64,000 bases of DNA. Source: Pseudomonas sp. Q1-7. Lineage in GTDB: Bacteria; Pseudomonadota; Gammaproteobacteria; Pseudomonadales; Pseudomonadaceae. The number at the start of each line of letters is the position of its first letter. Position 1 is the first letter of the stretch. Positions 51,064-61,918 of the stretch are shown one piece after another. The notes below the pieces were generated by a model. It was not told the origin of the DNA. It saw only the letters and a program-made list of their open reading frames with translations, and did no database searches. A program made the translations under genes and the position numbers. Location of the stretch: NCBI RefSeq assembly GCF_028010285.1, contig NZ_CP116304.1:1442501-1506500 (forward strand). Direction: 5' to 3'.

Positions 51064-51098
51064 TGTACATTTAAGTCCAGTATGGACTTACAAGTACA
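51064..51098. promoter_or_regulatory. Nested palindrome upstream of the AotJ-like gene
   Basis: An inner palindrome TAAGTCCA-GTA-TGGACTTA (51072-51090, perfect 8-bp arms) lies inside outer TGTAC (51064-51068) and GTACA (51094-51098) arms. It is about 155 bases before the binding-protein gene. The size suits a dimeric GntR- or MocR-type regulator. No regulator gene is adjacent. Confidence 0.45.
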
Positions 51099-51252
51099 AG
51101 ATAGCGGCATCCACCATGATCCCCAGCCAGCTACTCACGCCATCCCCATGTCCGCCCGTCCCGGCGGCCTTTTCTTCTGCCTCGCAAACCCATTCCGAAC
51201 CGGTTCGCCAAGTCCTCTGGCGGGCATCCATCCGTACTGCGGGAGTCGCACC

Positions 51253-52029
51253 ATGAAGAAACTCGTTCTGCTGGGCAGCCTTGCCCTGAGCCTGCTGGCC
51301 TCCAGCGCATTCGCCGCCGACAAGCCCCTGCGCATCGGCATCGAAGCCGCTTATCCACCCTTCGCCTTCAAGACCCCGGAAGGGCAGATCGCCGGCTTCG
51401 ACTACGACATCGGCAATGCCATGTGCGAAGAAATGAAGGTCAAGTGCCAGTGGATCGAGCAGGAGTTCGATGGCCTGATTCCCTCCCTCAAGGTGAAGAA
51501 GGTGGATGCCGTGCTGTCGTCCATGACCATCACCGATGAGCGCAAGAAGTCCGTGGACTTCACCGGCAAGTACTACTACAGCCCGGCGCGCCTGGTGATG
51601 AAGCAGGGCGTCCAGGTCGACCCCGAGTTCAACAGCCTGGTGGGCAAGACCGTGGGCACCCAGCGTTCCACCACCACTGACCGCTTCGCCACCGAGGTGC
51701 TGGAGCCCAAGGGCATCAAGGTCGTGCGCTACAGCACCCAGAACGAGATCTACCTCGACCTGCTTTCCGGCCGCCTGGATGCCGTGCTGGCCGATGTCTT
51801 CCCGCTCAACGAAGGCTTCCTCAAGACCGAGAACGGCAAGGGCTACGCATTCGTCGGCCCGGTCTTGAACGACCCGAAGTATTTCGGCGAGGGTGCCGGC
51901 ATTGCCGTGCGCAAGGGGGATGACGCGCTGCGCGAGAAATTCAACGCCGCCATCAAGACCCTGCGCGAGAACGGCAAATACCAGGCGATCCAGGCCAAGT
52001 ACTTCGACTTCGATATCTACGGCGAGTGA
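51253..52029 (+). CDS. Periplasmic amino-acid ABC transporter binding protein (AotJ/ArgT/HisJ-like)
   Basis: 258 residues from ATG 51253; signal peptide to about residue 22 (SAFA). Class 3 solute-binding fold: [35 protein letters not shown] (in parts, about 26-60), [15 protein letters not shown], and [19 protein letters not shown] at the C-terminus. Sequence character is closest to lysine/arginine/ornithine/histidine binding proteins such as Pseudomonas AotJ. No permease or ATPase accompanies it on this strand, so it must work with a transporter elsewhere or is an orphan. A nested palindrome lies upstream and a strong terminator downstream. Confidence 0.88.
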   Translation: MKKLVLLGSLALSLLASSAFAADKPLRIGIEAAYPPFAFKTPEGQIAGFDYDIGNAMCEEMKVKCQWIEQEFDGLIPSLKVKKVDAVLSSMTITDERKKSVDFTGKYYYSPARLVMKQGVQVDPEFNSLVGKTVGTQRSTTTDRFATEVLEPKGIKVVRYSTQNEIYLDLLSGRLDAVLADVFPLNEGFLKTENGKGYAFVGPVLNDPKYFGEGAGIAVRKGDDALREKFNAAIKTLRENGKYQAIQAKYFDFDIYGE

Positions 52030-52055
52030 CCCCGCTCACACAGCGTGTTCAAAAG

Positions 52056-52083
52056 AAAAGGGAGCCCGAAGGCTCCCTTTTTC
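52056..52083. terminator. Bidirectional terminator
   Basis: An 11-bp A/G stem (52056-52066 with 52071-52081), loop CGAA, with T run on both strands. It serves the AotJ-like gene (+) and the aapP-type gene (-). Confidence 0.88.
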
Positions 52084-52096
52084 ATTGCGCCGATCC

Positions 52097-52858
52097 TCAG
52101 TGCAGGATTTGCCCCAGGAACAGCTTGGTGCGCTCGTTCTGTGGGTTGTCGAAGAAGGCATTGGGCTCGTTCTGTTCCACGATCTCGCCCTTGTCCATGA
52201 AGATCACGCGGTTCGCGACCGTGCGGGCGAAGCCCATCTCATGGGTCACGCAGAGCATGGTCATGCCGTCTTCGGCCAGCCCGATCATGGTGTCGAGCAC
52301 TTCTTTCACCATTTCCGGGTCGAGCGCCGAGGTGGGTTCGTCGAACAGCATGATCTTCGGCTTCATGCACAGCGCGCGGGCGATGGCCACGCGCTGTTGC
52401 TGGCCGCCGGAGAGCTGGCCCGGGTATTTGGCGGCCTGCTCCGGGATGCGCACGCGCTCCAGGAAGTGCATGGCGATTTCCTCGGCCTGGCGCTTGGGCA
52501 TCTTGCGTACCCACATGGGCGCCAGGGTGCAGTTCTGCAGCACCGTGAGGTGGGGGAACAGGTTGAAGTGCTGGAACACCATGCCCACTTCACTGCGGAT
52601 CAGCTCGATGTGCTTGAGGTCACTGGTCAGTTCGGTGCCGTCGACGACGATACGGCCCTGCTGGTGCTCCTCCAGGCGGTTGATGCAGCGAATGGTGGTG
52701 GACTTGCCGGAGCCGGACGGGCCGCAGAGGACGATACGCTCGCCCTGCTGCACGTCGAGGTTGATGTCCTTCAGCACGTGGAACTGGCCGTACCATTTGT
52801 TCACGCCTTGCATGCGGATGATCGGCTCGTCGGCAACTTTCTTGCTTGCTTCAGTCAT
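52097..52858 (-). CDS. aapP: Polar amino-acid ABC transporter ATPase
   Basis: 253 residues. Walker A GPSGSGKS (about 45-52), Q-loop, signature LSGGQQQR (about 150-157), Walker [13 protein letters not shown] and the H-loop. It is the cytosolic ATPase of the AapJQMP (general L-amino-acid) type system. It is the last gene of the operon, ten bases after aapM. In Pseudomonas this cluster is adjacent to the carboxylesterase gene, as here. The letters follow the AapJQMP naming; the exact amino-acid range is not known. Confidence 0.92.
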   Translation of the reverse strand: MTEASKKVADEPIIRMQGVNKWYGQFHVLKDINLDVQQGERIVLCGPSGSGKSTTIRCINRLEEHQQGRIVVDGTELTSDLKHIELIRSEVGMVFQHFNLFPHLTVLQNCTLAPMWVRKMPKRQAEEIAMHFLERVRIPEQAAKYPGQLSGGQQQRVAIARALCMKPKIMLFDEPTSALDPEMVKEVLDTMIGLAEDGMTMLCVTHEMGFARTVANRVIFMDKGEIVEQNEPNAFFDNPQNERTKLFLGQILH

Positions 52859-52868
52859 GGAGTGACTC

Positions 52869-53966
52869 CTAACGCTTGTGGCCGGTGTCCAGCTTGCGCT
52901 CCAGGCTCATGGAGTAGCGGGACATGCCGAAACAGAAAATCCAGAACACCAGGGCGGCGAAGACATAGCCTTCGGTGGCCATCCCCAGCCAGGCCGGGTC
53001 GGTGGTGGCTTGCTTGATGCTGTTGAGCAGGTCGAACAGGCCGATGATGATCACCAGGCTGGTGTCCTTGAACAGCGCGATGAAGGTGTTGACGATGCCG
53101 GGGATCACCAGCTTCAGGGCTTGCGGCAGGATCACCAGGCCCATCATCCGCCAGTAGCCCAGGCCCATCGCGGCCGCGGCTTCGTACTGCCCCTTGGGAA
53201 TGGCCTGCAGGCCACCGCGCACCACCTCGGCGATATAGGCCGACTGGAACAGGATCACGCCGATCAGCGCCCGCAACAGCTTGTCGAAGTTCAACTCCTC
53301 GGGCAGGAACAGCGGCAGCATCACCGAAGACATGAACAGCACGGTGATCAGCGGCACGCCCCGCCAGAACTCGATGAAGGTGACGCAGATGACGCGGATG
53401 GCCGGCATGTCGGAACGACGCCCGAGGGCCAGCAGGATGCCCAGGGGCAGCGCGCCGACGATACCCACCGAGGCAATCACCAGGGTCAGCATCAGGCCGC
53501 CCCAGCGGCTGGTGGAAACCGTCGGCAGGCCCAGGAAGCCGCCGTGCAGCAGCCAGTAGGCGAGGATCGGATACACCACCAGGAAGCCCAGGCCGTAGTA
53601 GGCCTTCCACTGGAACTTCGGAATGAACAGTGGCGCTGCGCCGATGATCGCCAGCCAGACCGCAAGGTCCGGCCGCCAGCGCAGGGCTTCGGGGTAGAAG
53701 CCATACATGAATTGCGAGAAGCGCTGCTGGATGAACACCCAGCAGGCACCTTCGCCGGTGCAGTCGGCGCGGGTGGTGCCGGTCCAGTCGGCCTTGAAGA
53801 GGGCCCACTCCAGCAGCGGCGGAACGATCAGCCAGATCAGGTAGATCGCCAGCAGGGTCAGCAGGGTGTTGAAGCCGTTGGAAAACAGGTTGGCGCGCAG
53901 CCAGCCCAAGGCGCCGACGCTCATCCGGGGTGGCGGCTGGTCGGGCTTGAATACGTGTGTCGTCAT
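52869..53966 (-). CDS. aapM: Amino-acid ABC transporter permease (AapM-like)
   Basis: 365 residues. An extended N-terminal part (about 1-130, with helices and a periplasmic loop holding two Cys) precedes the HisM/GlnP-type permease core. The core has the EAA-like loop ([28 protein letters not shown], about 255-282). The long N-terminal extension is characteristic of AapM relative to HisM. It pairs with AapQ in the inner membrane. The start is eleven bases downstream of aapQ. Confidence 0.92.
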   Translation of the reverse strand: MTTHVFKPDQPPPRMSVGALGWLRANLFSNGFNTLLTLLAIYLIWLIVPPLLEWALFKADWTGTTRADCTGEGACWVFIQQRFSQFMYGFYPEALRWRPDLAVWLAIIGAAPLFIPKFQWKAYYGLGFLVVYPILAYWLLHGGFLGLPTVSTSRWGGLMLTLVIASVGIVGALPLGILLALGRRSDMPAIRVICVTFIEFWRGVPLITVLFMSSVMLPLFLPEELNFDKLLRALIGVILFQSAYIAEVVRGGLQAIPKGQYEAAAAMGLGYWRMMGLVILPQALKLVIPGIVNTFIALFKDTSLVIIIGLFDLLNSIKQATTDPAWLGMATEGYVFAALVFWIFCFGMSRYSMSLERKLDTGHKR

Positions 53967-53976
53967 GGCTCGGACC

Positions 53977-55161
53977 TCACCGCTCGATCAGCGCAATGCG
54001 CTTGTTGTACCAGTTCATCAGGATCGAAATGCTGATACTGATGGCCAGGTAGACGCTCATGGTAATGGCGATCACCTCAATGGCCTGGCCGGTCTGGTTC
54101 AGCACCGTGCCGGCGAACAGCGACACCATGTCCGGGTAGCCGATGCCGGCCGCCAGGGACGAGTTCTTGGTCAGGTTGAGGTACTGGCTGGTGAGCGGCG
54201 GGATGATCACGCGCAGGGCCTGCGGGATGATCACCAGGCGCAGGGTCTTGCCGCCGGGCAGGCCGAGGGAGCGCGCGGCTTCGGTCTGGCCGTGGCTGAC
54301 CGCCTGGATACCGGAACGTACGTTCTCGGCGATGAACGCCGCCGTATAGATGGTCAGCGCCAGGGTCAGGGCGATCAGCTCGGGGATCACCACCCAGCCG
54401 CCGCGGAAGTTGAAGCCTTTGAGTTCCGGCAGGCTCCAGGTGAAGGGGGCACCGAACGCAAGGGATGCAAGCCCCGGTATCGCCACCAGGAGCACCAGCG
54501 CGGTGATCAGCACCGGGAAGCGCTGGCCGGTCGCCTCGCGCCGTGCGTTGGCCCAGCGAGCGACGACGAAGATCGCCAGCAGCGCCAGCGCCAGGGCGAC
54601 CAGGAAGGGCCAGAACCCTTCGATCGGCGTCGGGGCCGGCAGGTACAAGCCACGGTTGTTGAGGAAGAAGTGCTCGCCCAGGCTGAAACTCTGTCGTGGG
54701 CCGGGCATGGGCAGCATCACGGCGAAGTACCAGAAGAAGATCTGCAGCAGCGGCGGGATGTTGCGGAAGGTCTCGATATAGACGGTCGCCAGCTTGGAGA
54801 TCAGCCAGTTCGGCGACAGCCGCGCCACGCCGAGGATGAAGCCGAGGATGGTCGCGAAGAAGATACCGATGCCAGAGACCAGCAAGGTGTTCAGCAGGCC
54901 GATGACGAAGACGCGGCCATAGCTGTTGCTCTCGCTGTATTCGATCAGGTGCTGGGAAATGCCGAAGCCGGCGCTTTGCTGGAGGAACCCGAAGCCGGAC
55001 AGGATGCCTCGTTGTTCAAGGTTGTGCTGGGTGTTCTGGAACAGGTACCAGCCCAGCCAGATGACCGCGACGACCGCGACGATCTGGAATAGCCACGCGC
55101 GCGCCTTGGGGTCGGTCAGGACCGAACCACGCAGACGCGGAGCGTTATCAGGAGTTTGCAT
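53977..55161 (-). CDS. aapQ: Amino-acid ABC transporter permease (AapQ-like)
   Basis: 394 residues, inner membrane, with the EAA-like coupling loop GQTEAARSLGLPGGKTLRLVIIPQALRVIIPP in the C-terminal part (in parts, about 290-320). The N-terminal half carries extra helices. It is the partner permease of AapM. A 108-base gap with a hairpin separates it from aapJ. Confidence 0.92.
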   Translation of the reverse strand: MQTPDNAPRLRGSVLTDPKARAWLFQIVAVVAVIWLGWYLFQNTQHNLEQRGILSGFGFLQQSAGFGISQHLIEYSESNSYGRVFVIGLLNTLLVSGIGIFFATILGFILGVARLSPNWLISKLATVYIETFRNIPPLLQIFFWYFAVMLPMPGPRQSFSLGEHFFLNNRGLYLPAPTPIEGFWPFLVALALALLAIFVVARWANARREATGQRFPVLITALVLLVAIPGLASLAFGAPFTWSLPELKGFNFRGGWVVIPELIALTLALTIYTAAFIAENVRSGIQAVSHGQTEAARSLGLPGGKTLRLVIIPQALRVIIPPLTSQYLNLTKNSSLAAGIGYPDMVSLFAGTVLNQTGQAIEVIAITMSVYLAISISISILMNWYNKRIALIER

Positions 55162-55233
55162 GACAGCCCTCTCGGAAGCCCGGCCGATCCGCTTCCCTGC
55201 TGACGGCCGGGGTTCTCGTTACTTGGAACGCAA

Positions 55234-55264
55234 ACCCGTCGACGGCTTCCTGCCGCCGACGGGT
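55234..55264 (-). other. Intercistronic hairpin between aapJ and aapQ
   Basis: 13-bp arms with one mismatch (55234-55246 and 55252-55264) around a 5-base loop. There is no T tract. Such elements often protect the binding-protein part of ABC-transporter mRNA, giving more AapJ than permease. Confidence 0.55.
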
Positions 55265-55269
55265 GACGG

Positions 55270-56298
55270 TCAGCGCACCGGCGGTGCGTATTGCAGACCG
55301 CCCTTGTTCCACAGGGCGTTGAGACCACGTTCGATCTTCAGCTCGCTACCGGCACCGATGTTGCGGTCGAAGATTTCACCGTAGTTGCCGACTTGCTTGA
55401 CGATTTGCACCGCCCAGTCCTTCGGCAGCTTCAGGTCCTTGCCGAACTCGCCTTCGGTGCCCAGCAGACGGGCAACGTCGGGGTTCTTGGTGGTCTTGGC
55501 CTGTTCTTCGACATTCTTCGAGTTCAGGCCCAGTTCCTCGGCGTTGACCATGGCGAACAGGGACCAGCGCACGATGTCGAACCACTCCTCGTCACCCTGG
55601 CGCACGGCCGGGCCGAGCGGCTCCTTGGAGATCACTTCCGGCAGCACCACGTACTCGTCCGGCGCAGCCAGCTTGATGCGCTGTGCATAAAGCTGGGACT
55701 GGTCGGAGGTCAGCACGTCGCAACGACCGGACTCGAGGGACTTGGCGCTCTCGTCGGAGGTGTCGTAGGTGATGGGGGTGTACTTCAGGCTGTTGGCGCG
55801 GAAGTAGTCGGACAGGTTCAGCTCGGTGGTGGTACCGGCCTGGATGCAGACGGTGGCACCGTCGAGTTCCTTGGCACTGGATACGCCGAGCTTCTTGTTC
55901 ACCAGGAAGCCTTGACCGTCGTAGTAGGTCACGCCGGTGAAGTTCAGGCCCATGGCGGCGTCGCGGGAGCTGGTCCAGGTGCTGTTGCGCGAAAGGACGT
56001 CGACTTCGCCGGACTGCAGCGCGGTGAAACGTTCCTTGGCGGTCAGCGGGCTGTACTTCACTTTGCTGGCATCGCCGAATACCGCGGCGGCAACCGCGCG
56101 GCAGACGTCGACGTCGATGCCCTTGTAGTTGCCTTTGGCATCGGCGTAGGAGAAGCCCGGGAGGCCGTCACTGATGCCGCATTGCACGTAACCTTTCTTC
56201 TTCACCGCGTCCAGGGTGGCGCCCGCCTGCGCGAAACCGCTGACACCGAGAACGGTTGCCGCGGTCAGCACGGCCAGGGTGGATTTCACCATCTTCAT
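55270..56298 (-). CDS. aapJ: General L-amino-acid binding protein AapJ-like
   Basis: 342 residues from the ATG at 56298, with GGAGG five bases before it; a TTG at 56301 is the alternative. Signal peptide to about residue 24 (GFAQA). Class 3 binding fold, longer than HisJ: GYVQCGISDGLPGFSYADAKGNYKGIDVD (in parts, about 34-62), LSRNSTWTSSRDA, and a C-terminal NYGEIFDRNIG. It is the periplasmic receptor of the aapJQMP operon and its first gene. Confidence 0.93.
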   Translation of the reverse strand: MKMVKSTLAVLTAATVLGVSGFAQAGATLDAVKKKGYVQCGISDGLPGFSYADAKGNYKGIDVDVCRAVAAAVFGDASKVKYSPLTAKERFTALQSGEVDVLSRNSTWTSSRDAAMGLNFTGVTYYDGQGFLVNKKLGVSSAKELDGATVCIQAGTTTELNLSDYFRANSLKYTPITYDTSDESAKSLESGRCDVLTSDQSQLYAQRIKLAAPDEYVVLPEVISKEPLGPAVRQGDEEWFDIVRWSLFAMVNAEELGLNSKNVEEQAKTTKNPDVARLLGTEGEFGKDLKLPKDWAVQIVKQVGNYGEIFDRNIGAGSELKIERGLNALWNKGGLQYAPPVR

Positions 56299-57423
<1,125 letters not shown>

Positions 57424-57450
57424 CCCAACCCCACAGAACAAGAAGCGACC

Positions 57451-59349
57451 ATGGCCCAGACATCCGCCCCGCCCATCGCCACCCTGCGCGATATCGAAGC
57501 AATCGAACGTCTTTCCCTGGAAGAACGCGGCATGCCGGACAGCACCTATGAGCTGATTCGGCGCAGCGCCGAACGCCATCCGCAGAAGCGCGCGATGACC
57601 TTCCTGCTCCAGGGCGACGCCAACGAAACGCCCTATGAGCTGAGCTACGGTCAATTGCTGGCGCGGGTCACCCAGGCCGCCAACGCCTTCCACCACTTGG
57701 GCGTGCGGCCGGGCAAGGCGGTGTCCTTCCTGCTGCCCAACCTGCCGCAGACCCACTTCACGATCTGGGGCGGCGAGGCGGCCGGCGTGGTCAACGCCAT
57801 CAACCCGCTGCTGGAGCCCGAGCACATCGCCGAGCTGATCCAGGCGGCCGACTCCAGGGTGCTGGTGACCCTGGCGCCATTCCCCGGCACCGACCTCTGG
57901 GACAAGGTGGCCGGCCTGCGGGAGCGCCTGCCGGAGCTGGAGGCCATCGTCACGGTGGACCTCGCCAACCTGCTGCCCGAGCCGCAGCGCAGTGCCATCA
58001 AGGCGCAACGCGGCAACTGGTCCGATGGCGTGCTGGACTTCGACGAACTGCTCGACCGCTTCCCCGACGATCACCTGCAGAGCGGCCGGGTGATCGCGCC
58101 GGACGACGTCGCCTCCTACTTCCATACCGGTGGCACCACCGGTACGCCCAAACTGGCGCCCCACAGCCACCGCAACGAGGTGGCCATGGCGATGATCCTG
58201 GCCTACGCCATCAACCTGGGGGAGGGCGACAACACCCTCTGCGGCCTGCCGCTGTTCCACGTCAACGGCGTGATGGTGACCGGGCTCGCCCCGTTCTTCG
58301 CCGGCGCCGAGATTCTCGTCGCCACGCCCCAGGGCTACCGCAACCCGCATTTGATCCAGAACTTCTGGAAAGTCATCGAGCGCTACCGGGTGAGTTTCTT
58401 CAGTGGCGTGCCGACCATCTACGCGGGCCTGCTGCAGGTGCCCAGCGAAGGCCATGACCTGTCCAGCCTGCGTTACGCCCTGTGTGGCGCGGCCCCCATG
58501 CCGGTGGAGCTGATCCGCCAGTTCGAGGCCAAGACCGGCCTCAGGCTGATCGAGGGCTACGGCCTCACCGAAGCCACCTGCGGCACCTGCGGCAACCCTG
58601 CCCATGGCGAGCGCCGGCCCGGTTCCATCGGCATGCGCATGCCCTACTGCCAGGTGAAGATTGCGGTGCTCGACGAGCAGGGCCGCTATCTGCGCGATGC
58701 CGCCCCGGACGAGATCGGCAATCTCTGCGTGCGGGGCGTGACCGTGTTCAAGGGTTACCTGCAGGCGAACAAGAACAAGGACATCTGGATCGACGGCGAC
58801 TGGTTCAACACGGGCGACCTGGGGCGCATGGACGCCGATGGCTACGTCTGGCTCACCGGCCGCAGCAAGGACCTGATCATCCGCGGCGGCCACAACATCG
58901 ACCCGCAGATGATCGAGGAAGCCCTGCACCGGCATCCGGCCGTGGCCATGGCCGCCGCCGTCGGCAAGCCGGATGACAAGGTCGGCGAACTGCCGGTGGC
59001 CTATGTCCAGCTCAAACCCGGCGCCTGCGTCAGCGAGGCGGAGCTGTTGGAGCACGCGGCGCAGCATGTGCCCGAGCGCGCGGCGGTGCCCAAGGATGTC
59101 TGGATCATCGACGCCATCCCGGTCACCGCGGTGGGCAAGACCTTCAAGCCGGCGTTGCGTTTCGACGCCATCCGCCGCGCGCTGGAGGATGTTCTGGGCG
59201 CCATCGCGCCGGGAGTGAAGGTCGAGGTGGTCGGCGACGACCGCCATGGCCAGGTTGCCGAGATTCGCGCGCCGGGGTTGGATGCGGCGCTGCGGGCACG
59301 CCTGGAGGCGCGCATGGCGGGGTATGCGGTGAAGTACCGCCTGCCCTGA
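57451..59349 (+). CDS. Acyl-CoA synthetase (AMP-forming)
   Basis: 632 residues of the AMP-binding adenylate-forming superfamily. The P-loop-like TGGTTGTPKLAPHSHRN lies at about 230-246; GYGLTEATCGTC follows near 370; and the hinge GDLGRMDADGYVWLTGRSKDLIIRGG near 455-480. The N-terminal extension of about 40 residues precedes the usual start of the domain. It probably activates a fatty or aryl acid as a CoA thioester. It lies 27 bases after the esterase gene and is likely to be co-transcribed; the esterase could release the acid it uses. The substrate is unknown. Confidence 0.88.
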   Translation: MAQTSAPPIATLRDIEAIERLSLEERGMPDSTYELIRRSAERHPQKRAMTFLLQGDANETPYELSYGQLLARVTQAANAFHHLGVRPGKAVSFLLPNLPQTHFTIWGGEAAGVVNAINPLLEPEHIAELIQAADSRVLVTLAPFPGTDLWDKVAGLRERLPELEAIVTVDLANLLPEPQRSAIKAQRGNWSDGVLDFDELLDRFPDDHLQSGRVIAPDDVASYFHTGGTTGTPKLAPHSHRNEVAMAMILAYAINLGEGDNTLCGLPLFHVNGVMVTGLAPFFAGAEILVATPQGYRNPHLIQNFWKVIERYRVSFFSGVPTIYAGLLQVPSEGHDLSSLRYALCGAAPMPVELIRQFEAKTGLRLIEGYGLTEATCGTCGNPAHGERRPGSIGMRMPYCQVKIAVLDEQGRYLRDAAPDEIGNLCVRGVTVFKGYLQANKNKDIWIDGDWFNTGDLGRMDADGYVWLTGRSKDLIIRGGHNIDPQMIEEALHRHPAVAMAAAVGKPDDKVGELPVAYVQLKPGACVSEAELLEHAAQHVPERAAVPKDVWIIDAIPVTAVGKTFKPALRFDAIRRALEDVLGAIAPGVKVEVVGDDRHGQVAEIRAPGLDAALRARLEARMAGYAVKYRLP

Positions 59350-59601
59350 CGCCAGGGGGGCGAGGGGCCGCTTGCGGGCGGCCCTGCGCTTCCCGGACAG
59401 GCACGGATGCGTGTGACGAAATTGTGGCCAACGTCAGGAATCGTCGCGTTCCCCACCGATATCCGGCCGTCTGTCGGCCCAACTTTGGCTGGGCATTGCC
59501 AGTCAAAAAGTGCGGGAATACTGTCGCAGCGGGTTAACACCTGAAACAGGGATCGTTAGCGGTGCCGTCCGCTTCGACTGCCATCCGAGGCCGTTGCAGC
59601 C

Positions 59602-60540
59602 ATGAAGCATGTCCACTGGCAAGAAGACTTGGCTCTGCTGAGCCGACTGCGTCTGTTCCAGAACGTCACCGCGAACAACCTCGAACAGTTGCTCAAGGAA
59701 TTCCGTGCCTGCGACCTGGAGGCCGGTGAAATCCTGTTGTCGCCGTTCAACCGCAACCAGTACCTGTATCTGGTCATGAGCGGGCGGCTGAAGGTCTACC
59801 TCGGCTCCCTGGACAACAGCCCGGTGAGTAGCATCGAGCCGGGCGAATGTGCTGGCGAGATCAGCTTCATCGACAATGACCATCCTTCGGCCTATGTGGT
59901 GGCCAGCGAGCCCACCACAACCCTGCGCCTGCATCGCCAGTCCCTGGTCAAGCTGTTCCAGCAGTCGCCGCAGCTGATGCAGAACCTGCTGGAAGTGCTC
60001 TGCGACCGCGTGCGCCAGGGCAACCGGATCATTCTCGACACCGAGCAGAACGCCAAGATCGACACCCTCACCGGGCTCTTCAACCGGCGCTGGCTGGAGC
60101 ACATCTATCAGCGCGAGAGCACCCGTTGCACCTTTAACGACCAGCCGCTGTCGATGCTCATGCTCGATGTCGACCACTTCAAGGCCTACAACGACTGTCA
60201 CGGCCACCTGGCCGGCGACTACGCGCTCTGCCTGGTATCCCACACCCTGCGCAACCAGCTGCGGCCCAAGGACAGCATGGCCCGCTATGGGGGCGAGGAG
60301 TTCGTCATCCTGCTGCCGGAAATGAACGGCGATGAGGCGCGGACCATCGGCGAACGGCTGCGCAGTAGCCTGGAGCAGATTCCCTCGTTCTATTCGCCGC
60401 TGGGGGTGCTGCCCGGCGTGACCGTCTCCATCGGCCTGGCCGAAATGCGCCAGCCGGACAGCCTGCAGGGCCTGATTTCGCGGGCCGACACGGCGCTCTA
60501 CCAGGCCAAGCAGGAAGGGCGTAACCGCCTGAATGGGTAG
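59602..60540 (+). CDS. Cyclic-nucleotide-binding-like / GGDEF diguanylate cyclase
   Basis: 312 residues. N-terminal cNMP-binding (CAP_ED-like) domain (about 15-125): LFQNVTANNLEQLLKEF, LVMSGRLKVYLGS, EPGECAGEISFIDNDHPSAYVVA. It lacks the usual Arg of the phosphate cassette RTA, so ligand binding may differ from cAMP. C-terminal GGDEF domain (about 155-310): KIDTLTGLFNRRWLE, LDVDHFKAYNDCHGH, and the active-site G-G-E-E-F near 232. There is no visible I-site (RxxD) five residues before it. It should make c-di-GMP, which in this genome would feed Alg44. No membrane segment. Confidence 0.88.
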   Translation: MKHVHWQEDLALLSRLRLFQNVTANNLEQLLKEFRACDLEAGEILLSPFNRNQYLYLVMSGRLKVYLGSLDNSPVSSIEPGECAGEISFIDNDHPSAYVVASEPTTTLRLHRQSLVKLFQQSPQLMQNLLEVLCDRVRQGNRIILDTEQNAKIDTLTGLFNRRWLEHIYQRESTRCTFNDQPLSMLMLDVDHFKAYNDCHGHLAGDYALCLVSHTLRNQLRPKDSMARYGGEEFVILLPEMNGDEARTIGERLRSSLEQIPSFYSPLGVLPGVTVSIGLAEMRQPDSLQGLISRADTALYQAKQEGRNRLNG

Positions 60541-60662
60541 GGCGCCTTAGTCCTTCTGGTGAACGAATCGCACCCCGAGGACGCCTCGGCCTGGATTTCG
60601 GCTTCCCTCGAACGTCTGTTTGCTAGAGTCCGTTCACTACACAGACAGCCGGGAAGCTGGAC

Positions 60663-61820
60663 ATGCGTAAACTTTCGATCGTTTTACTGCTGCTATTGGC
60701 CGTTGGCCTGGGGATTTTCTTCTACCTGCCAGGGTTCCTCGACCGCGAGATGAACACGGTGGCCGTGCCGCCGCCCTACCGCGCCTCGGACGACGCCGAG
60801 AATCTGCACAAGACCCTGTTCGTCGCCGACCTGCACGACGACGCCCTGCTGTGGAACCGCAACCTGCTGGAGCGCCATGACTTCGGCCACAGCGACCTGC
60901 CGCGTCTGCTGGAAGGCCATGTCGGCCTGCAGGTGTTCTCCACCGTCACCAAGACCCCACGCGGCCTCAACTACGAAAGCAATGGCGCCGACAGCGACGA
61001 CATCACCCTGCTGGCGATGGCCCAGCGCTGGCCGCGCGCAACCTGGAGCAGCCTGCTGGAGCGCGCCCTGTACCAGGGCCGGAAACTCGAAGAGGCCGCC
61101 GCCGGCAGCCGGGGCAAGCTGACCCTGGTGCGCAGCCGCGACGACTTCGCCGGCTATCTCGCGGCCTGGGAGAAGGCCCCGAACCAAGTCGCCGCCATCC
61201 TCGCCACCGAGGGCCTGCACCCGCTGGAAGGCAAGCTGGAGAACGTCGACCGCATGTACGACGCGGGTTTCCGCATCATGGGCCTGACCCATTTCTTCGA
61301 TAACGAAGTCGGCGGTTCCGCCCACGGCCTGGAGAAGGGCGGCCTGACCCCCTTCGGCCGCCGAGTGATCGCCCGCCTCGAAGAAAAGAAGATGCTGGTC
61401 GACCTGGCCCACGCGTCCCGTGCGCTGATCGACGACGTGCTGGCCATGGCCGAGCGCCCGGTGCTGGTATCCCACACCGGCGTCGAAGGCACCTGCCCGG
61501 GGCCCCGCAACCTGAGCGACGCGCACATCCAGCGCATCGCCGCCACCGGCGGGGTCATCGGCATCGGCTACTGGGACGGCGCGGTCTGCGATACCTCGGT
61601 GGCCGCCATCGTCAAGGCCATGCGCTATGTCGTCGACAAGGTGGGCGTGCGGCATGTCGCCCTGGGGTCGGACTTCGACGGTGCGGTGCATACGCCCTTC
61701 GATACCAGTGGCCTGGCACAGCTGACCCAGGGCCTGAAGGCGGCCGGGTTCAGCGAGGCGGACATCGCCGCCATCATGGGCGGCAATGTCCGCCGGCTGC
61801 TGCTGGAGAGTCTTCCTTAG
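60663..61820 (+). CDS. Membrane-anchored renal-type dipeptidase (M19)
   Basis: 385 residues. An N-terminal hydrophobic segment (about 4-22) serves as signal or anchor, followed by an M19 zinc dipeptidase barrel. DLHDDALL (about 56-63) contains the first zinc ligands; ATEGLHPLEGK has the bridging Glu (about 180-190); LVDLAHASRALIDDVLAMA and VSHTGVEG supply His; GSDFDGAV is the distal Asp. It hydrolyses dipeptides, sometimes D-containing, in the periplasm. It has its own promoter region of about 120 bases after the GGDEF gene. The substrate range is inferred. Confidence 0.88.
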   Translation: MRKLSIVLLLLLAVGLGIFFYLPGFLDREMNTVAVPPPYRASDDAENLHKTLFVADLHDDALLWNRNLLERHDFGHSDLPRLLEGHVGLQVFSTVTKTPRGLNYESNGADSDDITLLAMAQRWPRATWSSLLERALYQGRKLEEAAAGSRGKLTLVRSRDDFAGYLAAWEKAPNQVAAILATEGLHPLEGKLENVDRMYDAGFRIMGLTHFFDNEVGGSAHGLEKGGLTPFGRRVIARLEEKKMLVDLAHASRALIDDVLAMAERPVLVSHTGVEGTCPGPRNLSDAHIQRIAATGGVIGIGYWDGAVCDTSVAAIVKAMRYVVDKVGVRHVALGSDFDGAVHTPFDTSGLAQLTQGLKAAGFSEADIAAIMGGNVRRLLLESLP

Positions 61821-61918
61821 TCCGCGTCAAGTCCTTGAATGCCCGCAGCACTTCGCCCTGCGGGCATCTTGCTTTACACTGGCGGCCGTTCATTCCTTAA
61901 CCAATCGACGAGACCACC

